Shown here: piece by piece, positions 54,921 through 64,000 of the stretch
How the letters are laid out: the number at the start of each line of letters is the position of its first letter
How positions within the stretch are numbered: position 1 is the stretch's first letter
Notes under the pieces: generated by a model
What the model was told of the DNA's origin: nothing
What the model saw: the letters and a program-made list of their open reading frames with translations, nothing else
The model's database searches: none
Assembly (NCBI RefSeq): GCF_035222485.1
Contig: NC_085923.1
Location: 62,001 to 126,000, forward strand
Direction of reading: 5' to 3'
Length of the DNA: 64,000 nucleotides
Origin: Podospora pseudoanserina
Taxonomy: Eukaryota > Ascomycota > Sordariomycetes > Sordariales > Podosporaceae
Program-made: the position numbers and the translations under genes

Positions 54921-55440
54921 TCTGTTAGTTCAAGTAGTGATAGAGGTAGGTATGGTTGAGGATGGATCACGTTTGGAAAGAGGGGATGGCACCCCTTTTC
55001 ATCGTCGACATACAAGTCCGAGGTGCCCAGTCATGTCTGGCTCTCAATGACAGGGGCTGTGCCTTACCAAAACCCAGTGTAGGCGACTGTCCAGCGTTGC
55101 ATCCTGCGCCACGGAAATAACTTATTATATGGTTTTTGCTAGGCAACCATCAAGAGCAAAGGCAAAAGATCGACGAATCCATTATATTGTGACGGGTATA
55201 ATTATGAAGTCAATAACAACAAAAAAAGAATGTCCTCCCAGTTCCTCCTTCCGTTGTGATATAAATCCATTAGTATCCATGCCAGTCTCAGCGGGGTATC
55301 GGGTATCGGTGGTATCATAAGCCATATCTTCTTCCAGCTCCTATCCAGTCCAAACATATGTCCTCCAAATCATGTCCAGACCATGTCTCGCGTCGTGTGA
55401 GTTTTCGAATGTCTCTGATCAGAATGGTGCCGCCCAGTGT
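54921..55440. other. Spacer between BIM1-like and MARVEL-like genes
   Basis: 520 bases carrying the BIM1-like promoter and the 3' flank of the MARVEL-like gene. No ORF or repeat is supported. Confidence 0.45.
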
Positions 55441-55938
55441 TTAGACAACGGCAGTGGTGCGAGCACCACCGCGGTAGAAGCCGTTGTGCCAGTCGTAAAG
55501 GACGTTGAAGAACAGGAAGAAGAAGGCGATGAAGCTAAAGGCCTCGACCGCATGGAGAAGGGAGCTGTTGCTGTAGGTGTAGCTGCTGGCTGTGAACACC
55601 ACGACCACGAGCCATAGATAGGAAAAGATGAGGTTGAACAGCAAGACGAAACCAGGGCGACCAGCGAGGAAAAAGGCGGCGAGGTAGAAGATGGTGGTGA
55701 GGACAGACTGCAAAGGTTAGCTGGGTGCTCGTTGAAAACAATGGTGGGGGGTGGGGGGTGGGGGGAAAACACATACAATAACCAGAGAGTAGATGACAAA
55801 GTCGCCGCGGGTGCCCTCAGAGACGAGGTAGGCAAGAATGCCCATGACAATGACGGCCGAGATCCAGACGATGGCAGAGGAGGCCAAAAGGAAGGGGGCC
55901 AGCCCCGTGCGGGCGGAGGTGCGGCCTGTTCGTGCCAT
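55441..55938 (-). CDS. Four-span MARVEL-like membrane protein
   Basis: Exons 55938-55777 and 55707-55441, intron 69 nt, give 142 residues. Four hydrophobic segments are visible: LAPFLLASSAIVWISAVIVM, FVIYSLVISVLTTIFYLAAF (across the splice), LLFNLIFSYLWLVVVVFTAS and AFSFIAFFFLFFNVLYDW. The short loops and the C-terminal YDWHNGFYRGGARTTAVV match the small MARVEL-like proteins common in ascomycetes, which lie in plasma membrane or vesicles. Precise role unknown. A TATA box (ATATAAATTC on the reverse strand, 56075-56084) sits about 140 bases upstream. Confidence 0.88.
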
Positions 55939-57243
55939 TGCGTGATTGGTTTAGGCTTGAGGGTTGCTGGTGGTCGGGCTGGAGGAGCTTGGCTTCACTA
56001 GGTAGTGGAATGTAAATGGTGAACTGGTTGAACAGAGAGGAAGAAATTCATCTGACCACAGACTGGACAGACAGGAATTTATATCATGGCAACCCAAAGG
56101 TGCACATCAGGCTTCTCGCGGTGACATCTGGAATTCCACAGAAATGACGAGAAAATGGCATTGACTCCAAGCCAACCAGTGCTTGTCAACGGGCTGGAGC
56201 CGGGTGTGACAAGACAGCACCAGCACTGGCCAGCAATTGAAGCTGGTTGCCGTTAATGCCGTTGGACGAATCGTTGATCAGCGGCCGTCGACTTGGCCAT
56301 GGGTAGCGACCGGCGCGTGATGGGAGAGCAGCAGCCACTGACGGCATCCCGCCAAATATCTTGGCGGTCTGGCTGACGTCGAAGCTCGCGATGCCCACTA
56401 GTTGGTTGAGTCTTTGATCGATGACGTCACATCTTCATGCCCATGTGAAACCCTTCTTTTTTGCTATGCCAAGGAACCAGGAAGCACTGACAAATGGACA
56501 ATCAGGGTTTTCAAGGGTAGCTCCGGGGCACTCTTGAAACAATTCGGGAGATGGAGAATGCGTTACTGGAAGAGGTAAGCCCTGTTGAGAGCATCCGAAG
56601 TGTCGTTGATTCTATGCCGGGCCGAACCGTGTCAGGCCGGGTCACAAAAGGTCTCCAACAAAGCAATATCCAAAGGTTGTTCAAGCCACTATACGACTTT
56701 TTCGGCATTTCGGCATTATCTGGCCCTTTAGATGTCTGCATTGACAAATAAAAGTTGATAGACATCTAGAGTTGCTACCTGTCCCCTATTATATAGCACT
56801 ATCGAATATTCCCATGCATTTTTTGTCTGGGCGACAAGTCGGGTTGATGCGTGGCATTCGGTCAAGTTCACAGCTTGTTCTCAATCTTATTTATTAGTCC
56901 ATTAGTCCCAGAAATGAGAGCTTGATAAGACCCGCAAGCAAGTTGCGGAATAAAAGATGGCTCTGGAAGGGCTTAGACAGACTGCTCCTTTCTCGCAGAA
57001 ATTTCTCTTTGAGTTGGCGGAGACACTCCACTTCATATCAATATTTCAAGGGCATAGAAGGAGCAACTGCTTCCGCTTCAACTTTCCTTTAACTCGGCCT
57101 TGCTCCACTGGCGGAGACTGCCTGCTGCCATCATTGCGAGATGGGCACCTATACATCGTCTCTCCCTGTGGCAGAATTGTTCGAAACCCTTCCTCTGCCA
57201 GTCATAGAAACATTCTCACAGCTAACTCTTGAGTGTGTTTACA
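55939..57243. other. Intergenic region
   Basis: 1.3 kb. Apart from the MARVEL gene TATA box at 56075-56084, I see only short ORFs (the longest plus-strand one at 56551-56751) without coding character, and no repeats. Confidence 0.45.
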
Positions 57244-57619
57244 ATGTTCTCCTTCGCCATTCACGTCTGCAGCGTCTTGCTCGCACCTTTCGGGGTAGGT
57301 ATTTTCAACTTGATTTCTAGCAACTTTTCGACCTGAAATAAACAAGTGCTAACTAAGTCTCTCACTACAGTTGGTCTGTGGTCTCCTCAAGATCCTGGAG
57401 GACCCTGAAGCTGCCGGTCCACCCAGCGGCTACAGCATCGTTCCCATCGAGTTGGACGTGCCCATCGACCTCAACACCCCCGGCAGTGCCACTGTTCACC
57501 TGAGCGGTACCATCCAGGACGTCGTGGCCCGGATGGAGAAGGACTACCCTGGATGGAACAAGACCTTCTCTCAGTCTGACGAACACTACGGCGCTCTCCG
57601 GCAACACATCAGACATTGA
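57244..57619 (+). CDS. Small 99-residue protein with hydrophobic N-terminus
   Basis: Exons 57244-57294 and 57371-57619 with a 76-nt intron (GTAGGT donor, CTACAG acceptor) give 99 residues. The start MFSFAIHVCSVLLAPFGLVC is hydrophobic, either a signal peptide or an anchor. The rest is soluble and acidic: ILEDPEAAGPPSGYSIVPIE, LDVPIDLNTPGSATVHLSGT, IQDVVARMEKDYPGWNKTFS, with one N-glycosylation site (NKT). Only one or two Cys remain after cleavage, so it is not a typical Cys-rich effector. Codon choice is strongly biased to C-ending codons, suggesting high expression. Function unknown. Confidence 0.75.
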
Positions 57620-58397
57620 TTTTCGAGACAGCAAAACTGACCACCCGAAACTTGATAAAATGAAACAGAACTCGGAGGACAAGGAACTCTTGTCGTGGAG
57701 CAGCATTGCGGCTGGTGCCTTGGAAATCTACAACCAATGCCGATGGCCAGGTATCGACATGTGTGGTGAGACCATCTTTTACAAGGATGGGCGGGCGGTG
57801 CTTTAGTTGTGGAATTGGTCTGCCTAGAGACGACATTAATACTGAATGAGACGGCTACCTTACCTTACACACGACAGAGTACAGAGGAGCTCCTTTTGCA
57901 ACGTACCTTATCAATCCATGCATCTCTCACCCAATCGGTCCGCCCTCCCGCATCTCCACCTCGGCACTTGGGCAAGCTAGCCCCTCACTCCCGTGCCCCC
58001 ATGCTCCCCCGGATTTTCTAGTTTCCCCAGATTGTACCTCCGCTGTCAATTCTAGGCGTTGACCGCACGTTGGGGTGTTGGGGGAGGGAGGGGTTGAATG
58101 CGGCGGTTGGTAGGGCCAATGTTACCAGGCTACAACGACACCTGTTTATTGGACAATATTAGCCTGCAACACACACACCACTTGGTCATCTCTGAGTAAG
58201 GAAATCCTTCCCCTCTTGACGGCGAGACTCACAGGTTTTGTGACACGTTAATTACCCGCGAACCGGGTGGTTGGATCCACTTGCAGTATTACACCCGGGC
58301 TGGCGGGAGGGAGGGAGGTTATTATATGACCTCCAGCGATTCTCCAACTCGTCAGTGACAAAACCGCTTCCCAACTGTCAACACCACCGAGACAAAG
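57620..58397. other. Spacer and promoter of the FAD monooxygenase
   Basis: 778 bases without a supported gene. TTATTATATGA at 58319-58329 lies about 70-80 bases before the ATG at 58398 and may be its TATA element. Confidence 0.4.
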
Positions 58398-60297
58398 ATG
58401 GGCGACCGCATCAGCCCCGATCAAGTCGGGGAGGAGGGCAACATGCTCACCACCGACCTCCTCATCATCGGCGCCGGGCCCGCAGGCGCCTCCCTAGCAT
58501 GCTTCCTCGCCTCGCACGGGAAAAAGGGCCTCCTGCTTGCGTCAGCACCGGGAACCTCGCCCACCCCTCGCGCGCACATCACCAACCTTGCTGGTCTCGA
58601 AACACTTCGAGACATTGGCCTCGAGGAACAGTGTCTCTCCCTTGCGACCCCCTCGACAAACATGAAGCACACCCGTTGGTGTCGGTCTTTGGCGGGGGAG
58701 GAGTACGCGAGGGTGTACTCCTGGGGCCACGACCCGATCTACAAGGGCGCGTACGAGGCTGCTTCGCCGTGCAAACACGTTGATCTGCCGCAGACGCTGC
58801 TCGAGCCGGTGCTTGTGCGGAAAGCAACCGAGGGGGGGTGGGGGGTGAGGTTCAGCACGCGGTTGCTAAAGGTGAAGCAGTTAGACGAGGGGGTGGAGGT
58901 GGAGGTGCGGGATGAGATATTGAAGCGGGGTTATAAGATCAGGTGTAGGTATTTGTTTGGCTGTGACGGGGCGAGGAGTCAGGTTGTGAGGGAGGTGGGA
59001 TTGCCGTTGATCAAGAAGCCCGGGCAGGGGCTGGCACTGAATGTGCTGGTGAGGGCGGATTTGACGCATTTGATGGAGCCGCATAGGGTGGGGAACTTGC
59101 ATTGGGTGTTTAAACCGGAGGAGGGGATCGATGGCAGAGAGGCGCCGGCGTGGGGGTGGGCGGCGATTGTGAGGATGGTGAAGCCTTGGACCGAGTGGAT
59201 GTTTATCTTTTTGGCGAAGCCGGGGATGGATTTGAAGGGGGAGGAGATGGAGGCCACCGAGGAGGAGTATTTGGCGAGGGTGAAGGAGGTGATCGGGGAT
59301 GAGAGCGTTGAGGCGGAGTTGGTGCACGCGAGCAAGTGGTGGATCAATGAGGTGGTGGCGGAGAGGTATCAGGAGGGATATGTGTGAGTCTTTTTGTCAC
59401 GAGTGATTGTGGTGTTGATGTAACTGACATTGGGACAGGTTCTGCCTGGGTGATGCAGTCCACCGCCACCCCCCGTTCAACGGTCTAGGCTCCAACACCT
59501 GTCTCCAAGACGCCTTCAACCTCGCCTGGAAGGTCTCCTACGTGCTCGACGGCAGGGCCAGTCCCGGCCTGCTGGACTCCTACTCGCTTGAGAGACAGCC
59601 TGTGGGAGTAGACATCATCACCCGAGCCAACGACGGACTGAGAGACCACATCCCCTGGCAGCAAACCCTCGGGATGCTCTCCCCCGACCCAGCTGAGCGC
59701 GCCAAGATCCTCGCCGAATTCGAATCCGCGACACCAGAAGGAAGGAAGCGAAGACGGGAATTCCGAAAGGGAATTGAGAGAACAACGACCGAGTTTCACG
59801 GACTGGGCATAGAGATGAACCAGAACTATTCTCACTCACCAGCAGTCTACCTTGACGATGAGACAGGGCCGGGGCCTGCGGTGCCAGAAGATAAAGTCAG
59901 GACACATGTTGTGACGACATACCCGGGGAGGAGACTGCCCCATGTGTGGGTTAACACTCGGATACCAGCGAAGAATATGAAGAGCACGATTGATCTGGCT
60001 GGGCATGGGAAGTTTTGCTTGCTGACTGGGTTTGGGGGAGGCAGATGGAAGGAGGCGGCAAAGTCAGTGGGTGAGAAGTTGGGACTGCAGATCAACAGCT
60101 ACAGTATCGGCTGGCATCAGGACTATGAAGATGTCTACTTTGACTGGGCAAAGAAGAGGGAGGTGGAGGAGGATGGGTGTGTGCTGGTGAGACCTGATCG
60201 GTTTGTTGCTTGGCGGGCAAAGGAGATGGTGGAGGATGCCGAGGGGAAGTTGGAGGAGGTTTTGAGAAGGATACTGGGGAGACCTAGGGAGGCGTGA
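58398..60297 (+). CDS. FAD-dependent aromatic hydroxylase (phenol-hydroxylase/PHBH class)
   Basis: Exons 58398-59383 and 59439-60297, intron 55 nt, give 614 residues. The flavoprotein motifs of class A monooxygenases are all present: GxGxxG in TTDLLIIGAGPAGASLACFL (G25, G27, G30), the DG motif in RYLFGCDGARSQVVREVGLP, and the GD motif in FCLGDAVHRHPPFNGLGSNT followed by CLQDAFNLAWKVSYVL. The C-terminal third is the thioredoxin-like domain of the phenol-hydroxylase/2,4-dichlorophenol-monooxygenase branch. The reaction is NAD(P)H-dependent hydroxylation of a phenolic or related aromatic; the substrate is unknown. It may act in aromatic catabolism or secondary metabolism. A coiled-coil gene separates it from a P450 gene about 3 kb downstream. 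Confidence 0.93.
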
Positions 60298-60765
60298 GGA
60301 GAACAGATGTGGCACCTAGGTAGTAGCTATGGAAACAAGTAATATTTGATCCACGCTTCACAGGTACCACGACTTTCTCTTGGTGACGACCCCGGTCAAG
60401 AGGGACGGTGTCACGGTGTGGCCAGACCTCTAAGCGGTTGGAGTTTGTCAGAAGCAGGCTGCGTGGTGGCGTCCAATAAACGGCCATATCAGCGTGGCTC
60501 AGCAGGCCCCTCGAATTCAGCCCACGCACGCCAATGCAGGCGCCGACAACAACCACACCTCCTAAGACAGATCTGGCTGGCATCCCAAGGCCGATTAAAT
60601 GGTTTGAGGAAGCCAGTCGAGCGGGGTAAAGCCGGGTGGGTGGTTTTCTTCCTTACTCTTTGTGATTCTCTGCCGGAGGTTGCTCTCTCGTGAACCTTCA
60701 GGTGAGGATCGCTTCACTTGACTTGATCATCAGTATCCCGAGTAATCACACACATCACACCAACC
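60298..60765. other. Spacer
   Basis: 468 bases with a CACCTAGGTAG motif near 60313 and no supported gene. The last 100 bases probably hold the leader of the coiled-coil gene. Confidence 0.45.
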
Positions 60766-62835
60766 ATGGACTCCCAAGCCACAAACATCTTTCGCAAATT
60801 CGGCACCAAGAAGAAGCGCGACTCGATGCCTCTTCCAACGAAACGGATAATCCTACCCAAACGCACGGAAACTCGCGAAACGGCACATACCGTCGCAAAA
60901 GCCGACCCAGGACCACTACTCCCAGCCAGTACATCTCTCGACCTCGACCGTGCCCTCCCACCACTCCACGACCCCCCCAGCTCCCAACCCCAACCCCAAC
61001 CTCAACCCCCAACAGCAGAAATCACCCTTTCCGAGCCTTGGGTCTCCTCCCATCACCACCACCACCGCCGGGCACACTCAACCTCGACCCGCAACGGCAC
61101 CCCCACCCCCTCGCCATGGGAAGAAGCAGAGATGAACCGCCTGAAAGCCAGCCATGAAGAACAAATCCGGGACCTGAAGATGAAGCTGGGGATGGAGCTG
61201 GAGGACACGCGCCGCGACATGGCCAGACGAACGCACCAGCTGGTTGAACTCACCCGTCTGCACGACCGTGACAAGGAGGCGGTCGAGCGGGTCAAGGAGC
61301 TGGAGAAGGAGGGGGAGAAGGTGAGGGAGGAGTTGAACAATCTCAAGAACAACGCCAAGCAGAACTTTCAGATTGCCGAGGAGTGGAAGAAGGCGCATGA
61401 TGACTTGACGAGGGAGAAGGAGAGGCTGGCGGAGGAGTTGAAAGAGGGGAGGGGGCAGTTGGAGAGTTCTGAGAAACAGGTTGCCAAGCTGGAGGGGGAG
61501 AGGGGGAAGTTGACGAGGCTGCTGCAGGACGCGGAGGTGGATTTTCAGAGGATGGTGGAGGAGAGGGAGGTCAAGTTTGCAAAGGAGAGGGAGGTTCACC
61601 GGAGTGAGACGGATTCCCAGTTGCGGACGTTGCTTGACAAGATGGAAGATGGGAAGAGGAGACTCAAGGCCGAGTATGAGGTGGAGAAATCAGCGATGAC
61701 GCAGCAGGTGCACGGGTTGAAGGCTGAGCAGAAACACCAGGCGAGAAGGTACGAGGAGCAGATACAAAGACTGAAAGACGAAAGCACCATGAGGCTTCAG
61801 GAGCTGCGTCACCACTACCAGATCGAGTTGGAGAGTCAGGCGGCAAAATACAAGACCGAGATCAGCCACCGCATCGAAGAGTCCGACGCCAAGATGGCAG
61901 TTTACATGATGAACCGTGACGAACAGGCGGCTCGGGAAAGGGAACAGTACGAAAGACAAATTGCCGACCTCAAGCAGGTCCTGATGGAAAGACCGGGCGA
62001 CTTTGACCTGCGACTTGTGTCTGACAGGAGTCTCAAGGAGGAATACCGGGCACTAAAGCGATCTGTCGACACAATCACGTTCAATCTCGGCCCCATGACA
62101 ATCGACAGGAGCATCGATGCGGCCAGCTTCCTGGAGCGAGAGGGAAAAGGCCAGGAGAGGCTTTTTGTAAAGGCTCTCATCTGGGCCATGATCCTGGATG
62201 GCTTCTTCTCGGTGCCGTACGGGTTTGGAGCACTGGGGCCTGGGGGCAATGGGGGGCCATTGTTTGAACTGTACCGGAGCTGGAAGGGAATCGTCGAGGG
62301 TGATGGGTCAAAGGACGAGAATGGTCCTCTGGGACAGAATGAGTTTGGGCCTTTGTACCGGGATCGATATGCGAATTCGTGGCGCTCGGCGACTTTTCAG
62401 TCTATCCTGTATGCTGCTGCAGCAAAGGATGCGGATGGCAACAGTCTGGCCACTGGGGTCAGCAAGACTGTCCAGGTCAATCGTCAACGAGTCCAGGATA
62501 ACATGCTGGCGATGCTGAAGAGCGTTTGCTGTGGCGATGTCAGCAAAGAGATACAAGAGGAGCTGACGGTGGCCGTGGGGAGGGCGAGTGAGCTGGCCAT
62601 TGTGTTCGGAGCACATCGAGCAAATGTTTGTTTTAGCACCCCCAAACGAGGCGATGCAGTTGAACTCGGACGGGAGTTCGTCGACTGCCAAGACAGCGAT
62701 GGCAGCAAAGGGGTTACCGTGACGGTTGAGCTGCCGGTGCTACCGGCTCTGTTCATCATCGGCGATGGGAAGAATGATCTGACAAGTGTTTTGTGCGTGG
62801 AGCAAGGGGAGGTATTACCGGTAGCCGGCTCATGA
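60766..62835 (+). CDS. Coiled-coil protein with conserved C-terminal domain
   Basis: Uninterrupted 689-residue frame from MDSQATNIFRKFGTKKKRDS. Residues 1-120 are basic and Pro/His-rich. From about 122 to 420 is an almost continuous coiled coil (EEQIRDLKMKLGMELEDTRR, VKELEKEGEKVREELNNLKN, DLTREKERLAEELKEGRGQL). The C-terminal 270 residues look globular: YRALKRSVDTITFNLGPMTI, LFVKALIWAMILDGFFSVPY, NMLAMLKSVCCGDVSKEIQE. I know this plan from uncharacterised filamentous-fungal proteins, often in families of several copies, but no function. It has no signal peptide. It lies between two oxidative genes without evident link. Confidence 0.88.
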   Translation: MDSQATNIFRKFGTKKKRDSMPLPTKRIILPKRTETRETAHTVAKADPGPLLPASTSLDLDRALPPLHDPPSSQPQPQPQPPTAEITLSEPWVSSHHHHHRRAHSTSTRNGTPTPSPWEEAEMNRLKASHEEQIRDLKMKLGMELEDTRRDMARRTHQLVELTRLHDRDKEAVERVKELEKEGEKVREELNNLKNNAKQNFQIAEEWKKAHDDLTREKERLAEELKEGRGQLESSEKQVAKLEGERGKLTRLLQDAEVDFQRMVEEREVKFAKEREVHRSETDSQLRTLLDKMEDGKRRLKAEYEVEKSAMTQQVHGLKAEQKHQARRYEEQIQRLKDESTMRLQELRHHYQIELESQAAKYKTEISHRIEESDAKMAVYMMNRDEQAAREREQYERQIADLKQVLMERPGDFDLRLVSDRSLKEEYRALKRSVDTITFNLGPMTIDRSIDAASFLEREGKGQERLFVKALIWAMILDGFFSVPYGFGALGPGGNGGPLFELYRSWKGIVEGDGSKDENGPLGQNEFGPLYRDRYANSWRSATFQSILYAAAAKDADGNSLATGVSKTVQVNRQRVQDNMLAMLKSVCCGDVSKEIQEELTVAVGRASELAIVFGAHRANVCFSTPKRGDAVELGREFVDCQDSDGSKGVTVTVELPVLPALFIIGDGKNDLTSVLCVEQGEVLPVAGS

Positions 62836-63371
62836 TAGACGTGGAGGTACCTCAATCAAGGAGAGAATCATCATGGCTGATGACGACCAGAACAGGGCAG
62901 CCGTACATGCTCCCCTCACCCCAAGACGACCCCCTCCATCCATCTTGTGCCAATCACGCCGTTCACGGCATGTCTGTGTAACCATGACAATTGTGCTGTC
63001 TTGTACAGGATTCCACGGCCCTTGCCTTGGAAGCTCTTTTGATTCGCCCTCGGCATGTCAGATAGGTATGCCACACGGTGCTCGTAAATGCGACCCTTGA
63101 TGTGCATCGAGGGTCTATCGCTGCCGGCAGATGGGGTTGTCAGCACAGAGGTGACGTGATCTGCGTCCCCTGATATCACTTGGTTGTGTGTGCTTGACGA
63201 CATGTCTGTCGTGTGTATCCCGAGTATAATAGGCACACTCGCATTCTATCAAGCCGAGCCGGACTTGTTCGCCGTCCAAGACATCATAAATAAGCCCGAC
63301 TCGTCTTCTCAACGTTGCAAGGCCGAAGCACACAGTATGCCCAGGTGCCTTAGGTAGGTCACCACTTCATA
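62836..63371. other. Spacer and promoter of the second P450
   Basis: 536 bases without a supported gene. CATAAATAAG at 63285-63294 is a possible TATA box, and CTTAGGTAGGTC lies near 63350. Confidence 0.45.
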
Positions 63372-64000
63372 ATGTCCCCCATATCCTCAGCCCTCCACGC
63401 GGCTCTTGCCAGCCTTCACCTTCTCCCCATCCTCTCCCTCTCCTCCCTCGCCCTCCTCATCCTCTGGCACTACCTCTCCTACCGCCCCCTCTCGCACATC
63501 CCCGGCCCCTTCCTCGCCAAATTCACCAACCTTTACAAAATCTACGCCTGGTCCACAGCCCGTCAAGCCCATGTCTACGGCGCCCTCCCCGCCAAGTTCT
63601 CCTCCTCCCTCATCCGCATCGCCCCCCAAGAACTCCTCTCCTCCGACCCGGACTTCATCCGCCAGATGAACTCGGCCCGCACGGAATATGCCCGCTCAAG
63701 CTGGTACACCCCCCTCCGCCTCGACCCCTGGGGCGAGAACCTCTTTGTCTGCACCTCCAACACGGCGCACACCGCCCTTCGGGCCAAGCTCGCAAACGGG
63801 TACAACGCGAAGGAGGTCCCATCGTTGGAGAGCGACATCGAGCACATCATTAGCAAACTTGTGTCCTATATCAGGAAGCGATGCATTTCCGAGCCACGCG
63901 GCCCGACGAGGAAGGTGGACTTTGCGAGAATCTCCCAGTTCTTCACGCTCGATGTTATCACCAGAGTCGCTTATGGGAAGGAGTTTGGGTATCTAGACCG
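63372..64000 (+). CDS. Cytochrome P450, N-terminal part (pisatin-demethylase-like)
   Basis: Open frame from the ATG at 63372 to the window edge (about 209 residues), so the gene is partial. It begins with a membrane anchor (LLPILSLSSLALLILWHYLS), then the hinge LSHIPGPFLAKFTNLYKIYA. RIAPQELLSSDPDFIRQMNS follows, with Tyr/Ser-rich contacts, then KVDFARISQFFTLDVITRVA YGKEF. This order is typical of fungal P450s resembling pisatin demethylase, many of which serve detoxification or secondary metabolism. The I-helix, ExxR and haem Cys lie beyond the window. No intron is needed in the visible part. Confidence 0.9.
   Translation, partial: MSPISSALHAALASLHLLPILSLSSLALLILWHYLSYRPLSHIPGPFLAKFTNLYKIYAWSTARQAHVYGALPAKFSSSLIRIAPQELLSSDPDFIRQMNSARTEYARSSWYTPLRLDPWGENLFVCTSNTAHTALRAKLANGYNAKEVPSLESDIEHIISKLVSYIRKRCISEPRGPTRKVDFARISQFFTLDVITRVAYGKEFGYLD

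Noticed and set aside
56551-56751. 66-codon ORF in the 55.9-57.2 kb spacer
   Set aside because: Short, no splice partner, no codon bias or known motif.

Overview
The window looks like chromosomal DNA of a filamentous ascomycete, most likely a Sordariomycete close to the Sordariales. The signs are short spliceosomal introns (mostly 46-76 nt, GTRNGY-type donors, CTNAC-like branch sites), a HET-domain gene, three Zn2Cys6 regulators, two cytochrome P450s, a secreted AA9 lytic polysaccharide monooxygenase with a CBM1, a BIM1-like copper protein, and damaged genes whose stop codons fit C-to-T change of the RIP kind. I see no intact transposon, virus-like element, rRNA, convincing tRNA or CRISPR array. 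Exon borders were read by eye from splice signals and reading frame, so they are models rather than transcript-backed structures.

Layout. 1-473: 5' end of a flavin-carrier/TRP-like membrane protein gene (minus). 2308-4722: decayed F-box/ankyrin gene. 5461-9200: conserved housekeeping pair, DBP3 RNA helicase (plus) and RFT1 ER protein (minus), tail to tail. 9582-11623: an unnamed soluble protein and a Cys-rich, GPI-anchored wall protein. 11624-14382: long gene-poor spacer with an imperfect inverted repeat. 14383-18053: AA9-CBM1 enzyme, a broken short-chain dehydrogenase and an unnamed protein with a small Cys cluster. 18500-25614: DUF1989 protein, zinc alcohol dehydrogenase, Zn2Cys6 regulator and TauD/TfdA dioxygenase, together resembling a small catabolic cluster. 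27672-33337: a 1169-residue glycine-rich protein and a decayed coiled-coil gene. 33976-46306: a small mitochondrial-type membrane protein, two large Zn2Cys6 regulators, a HET protein with an N-terminal membrane block and a small His-rich ORF. 46709-50780: Rieske/AIF-type reductase and P450. 50918-57619: secreted Asp-box hydrolase, a disordered Arg/Ser-rich protein, BIM1-like copper protein, MARVEL-like tetraspan protein and a 99-residue small protein. 58398-64000: FAD monooxygenase, coiled-coil protein and the 5' part of a second P450.

How the genes work together. DBP3 and RFT1 are core functions (ribosome assembly; ER N-glycosylation). The AA9 enzyme, Asp-box hydrolase and BIM1-like protein belong to an outward-facing plant-polymer and copper repertoire. 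The 18.5-25.6 kb group combines a regulator with three small-molecule enzymes. The last 6 kb (flavin hydroxylase, P450) has an oxidative-metabolism flavour. Three host genes (F-box/ankyrin, SDR, coiled-coil) have lost their open frames.
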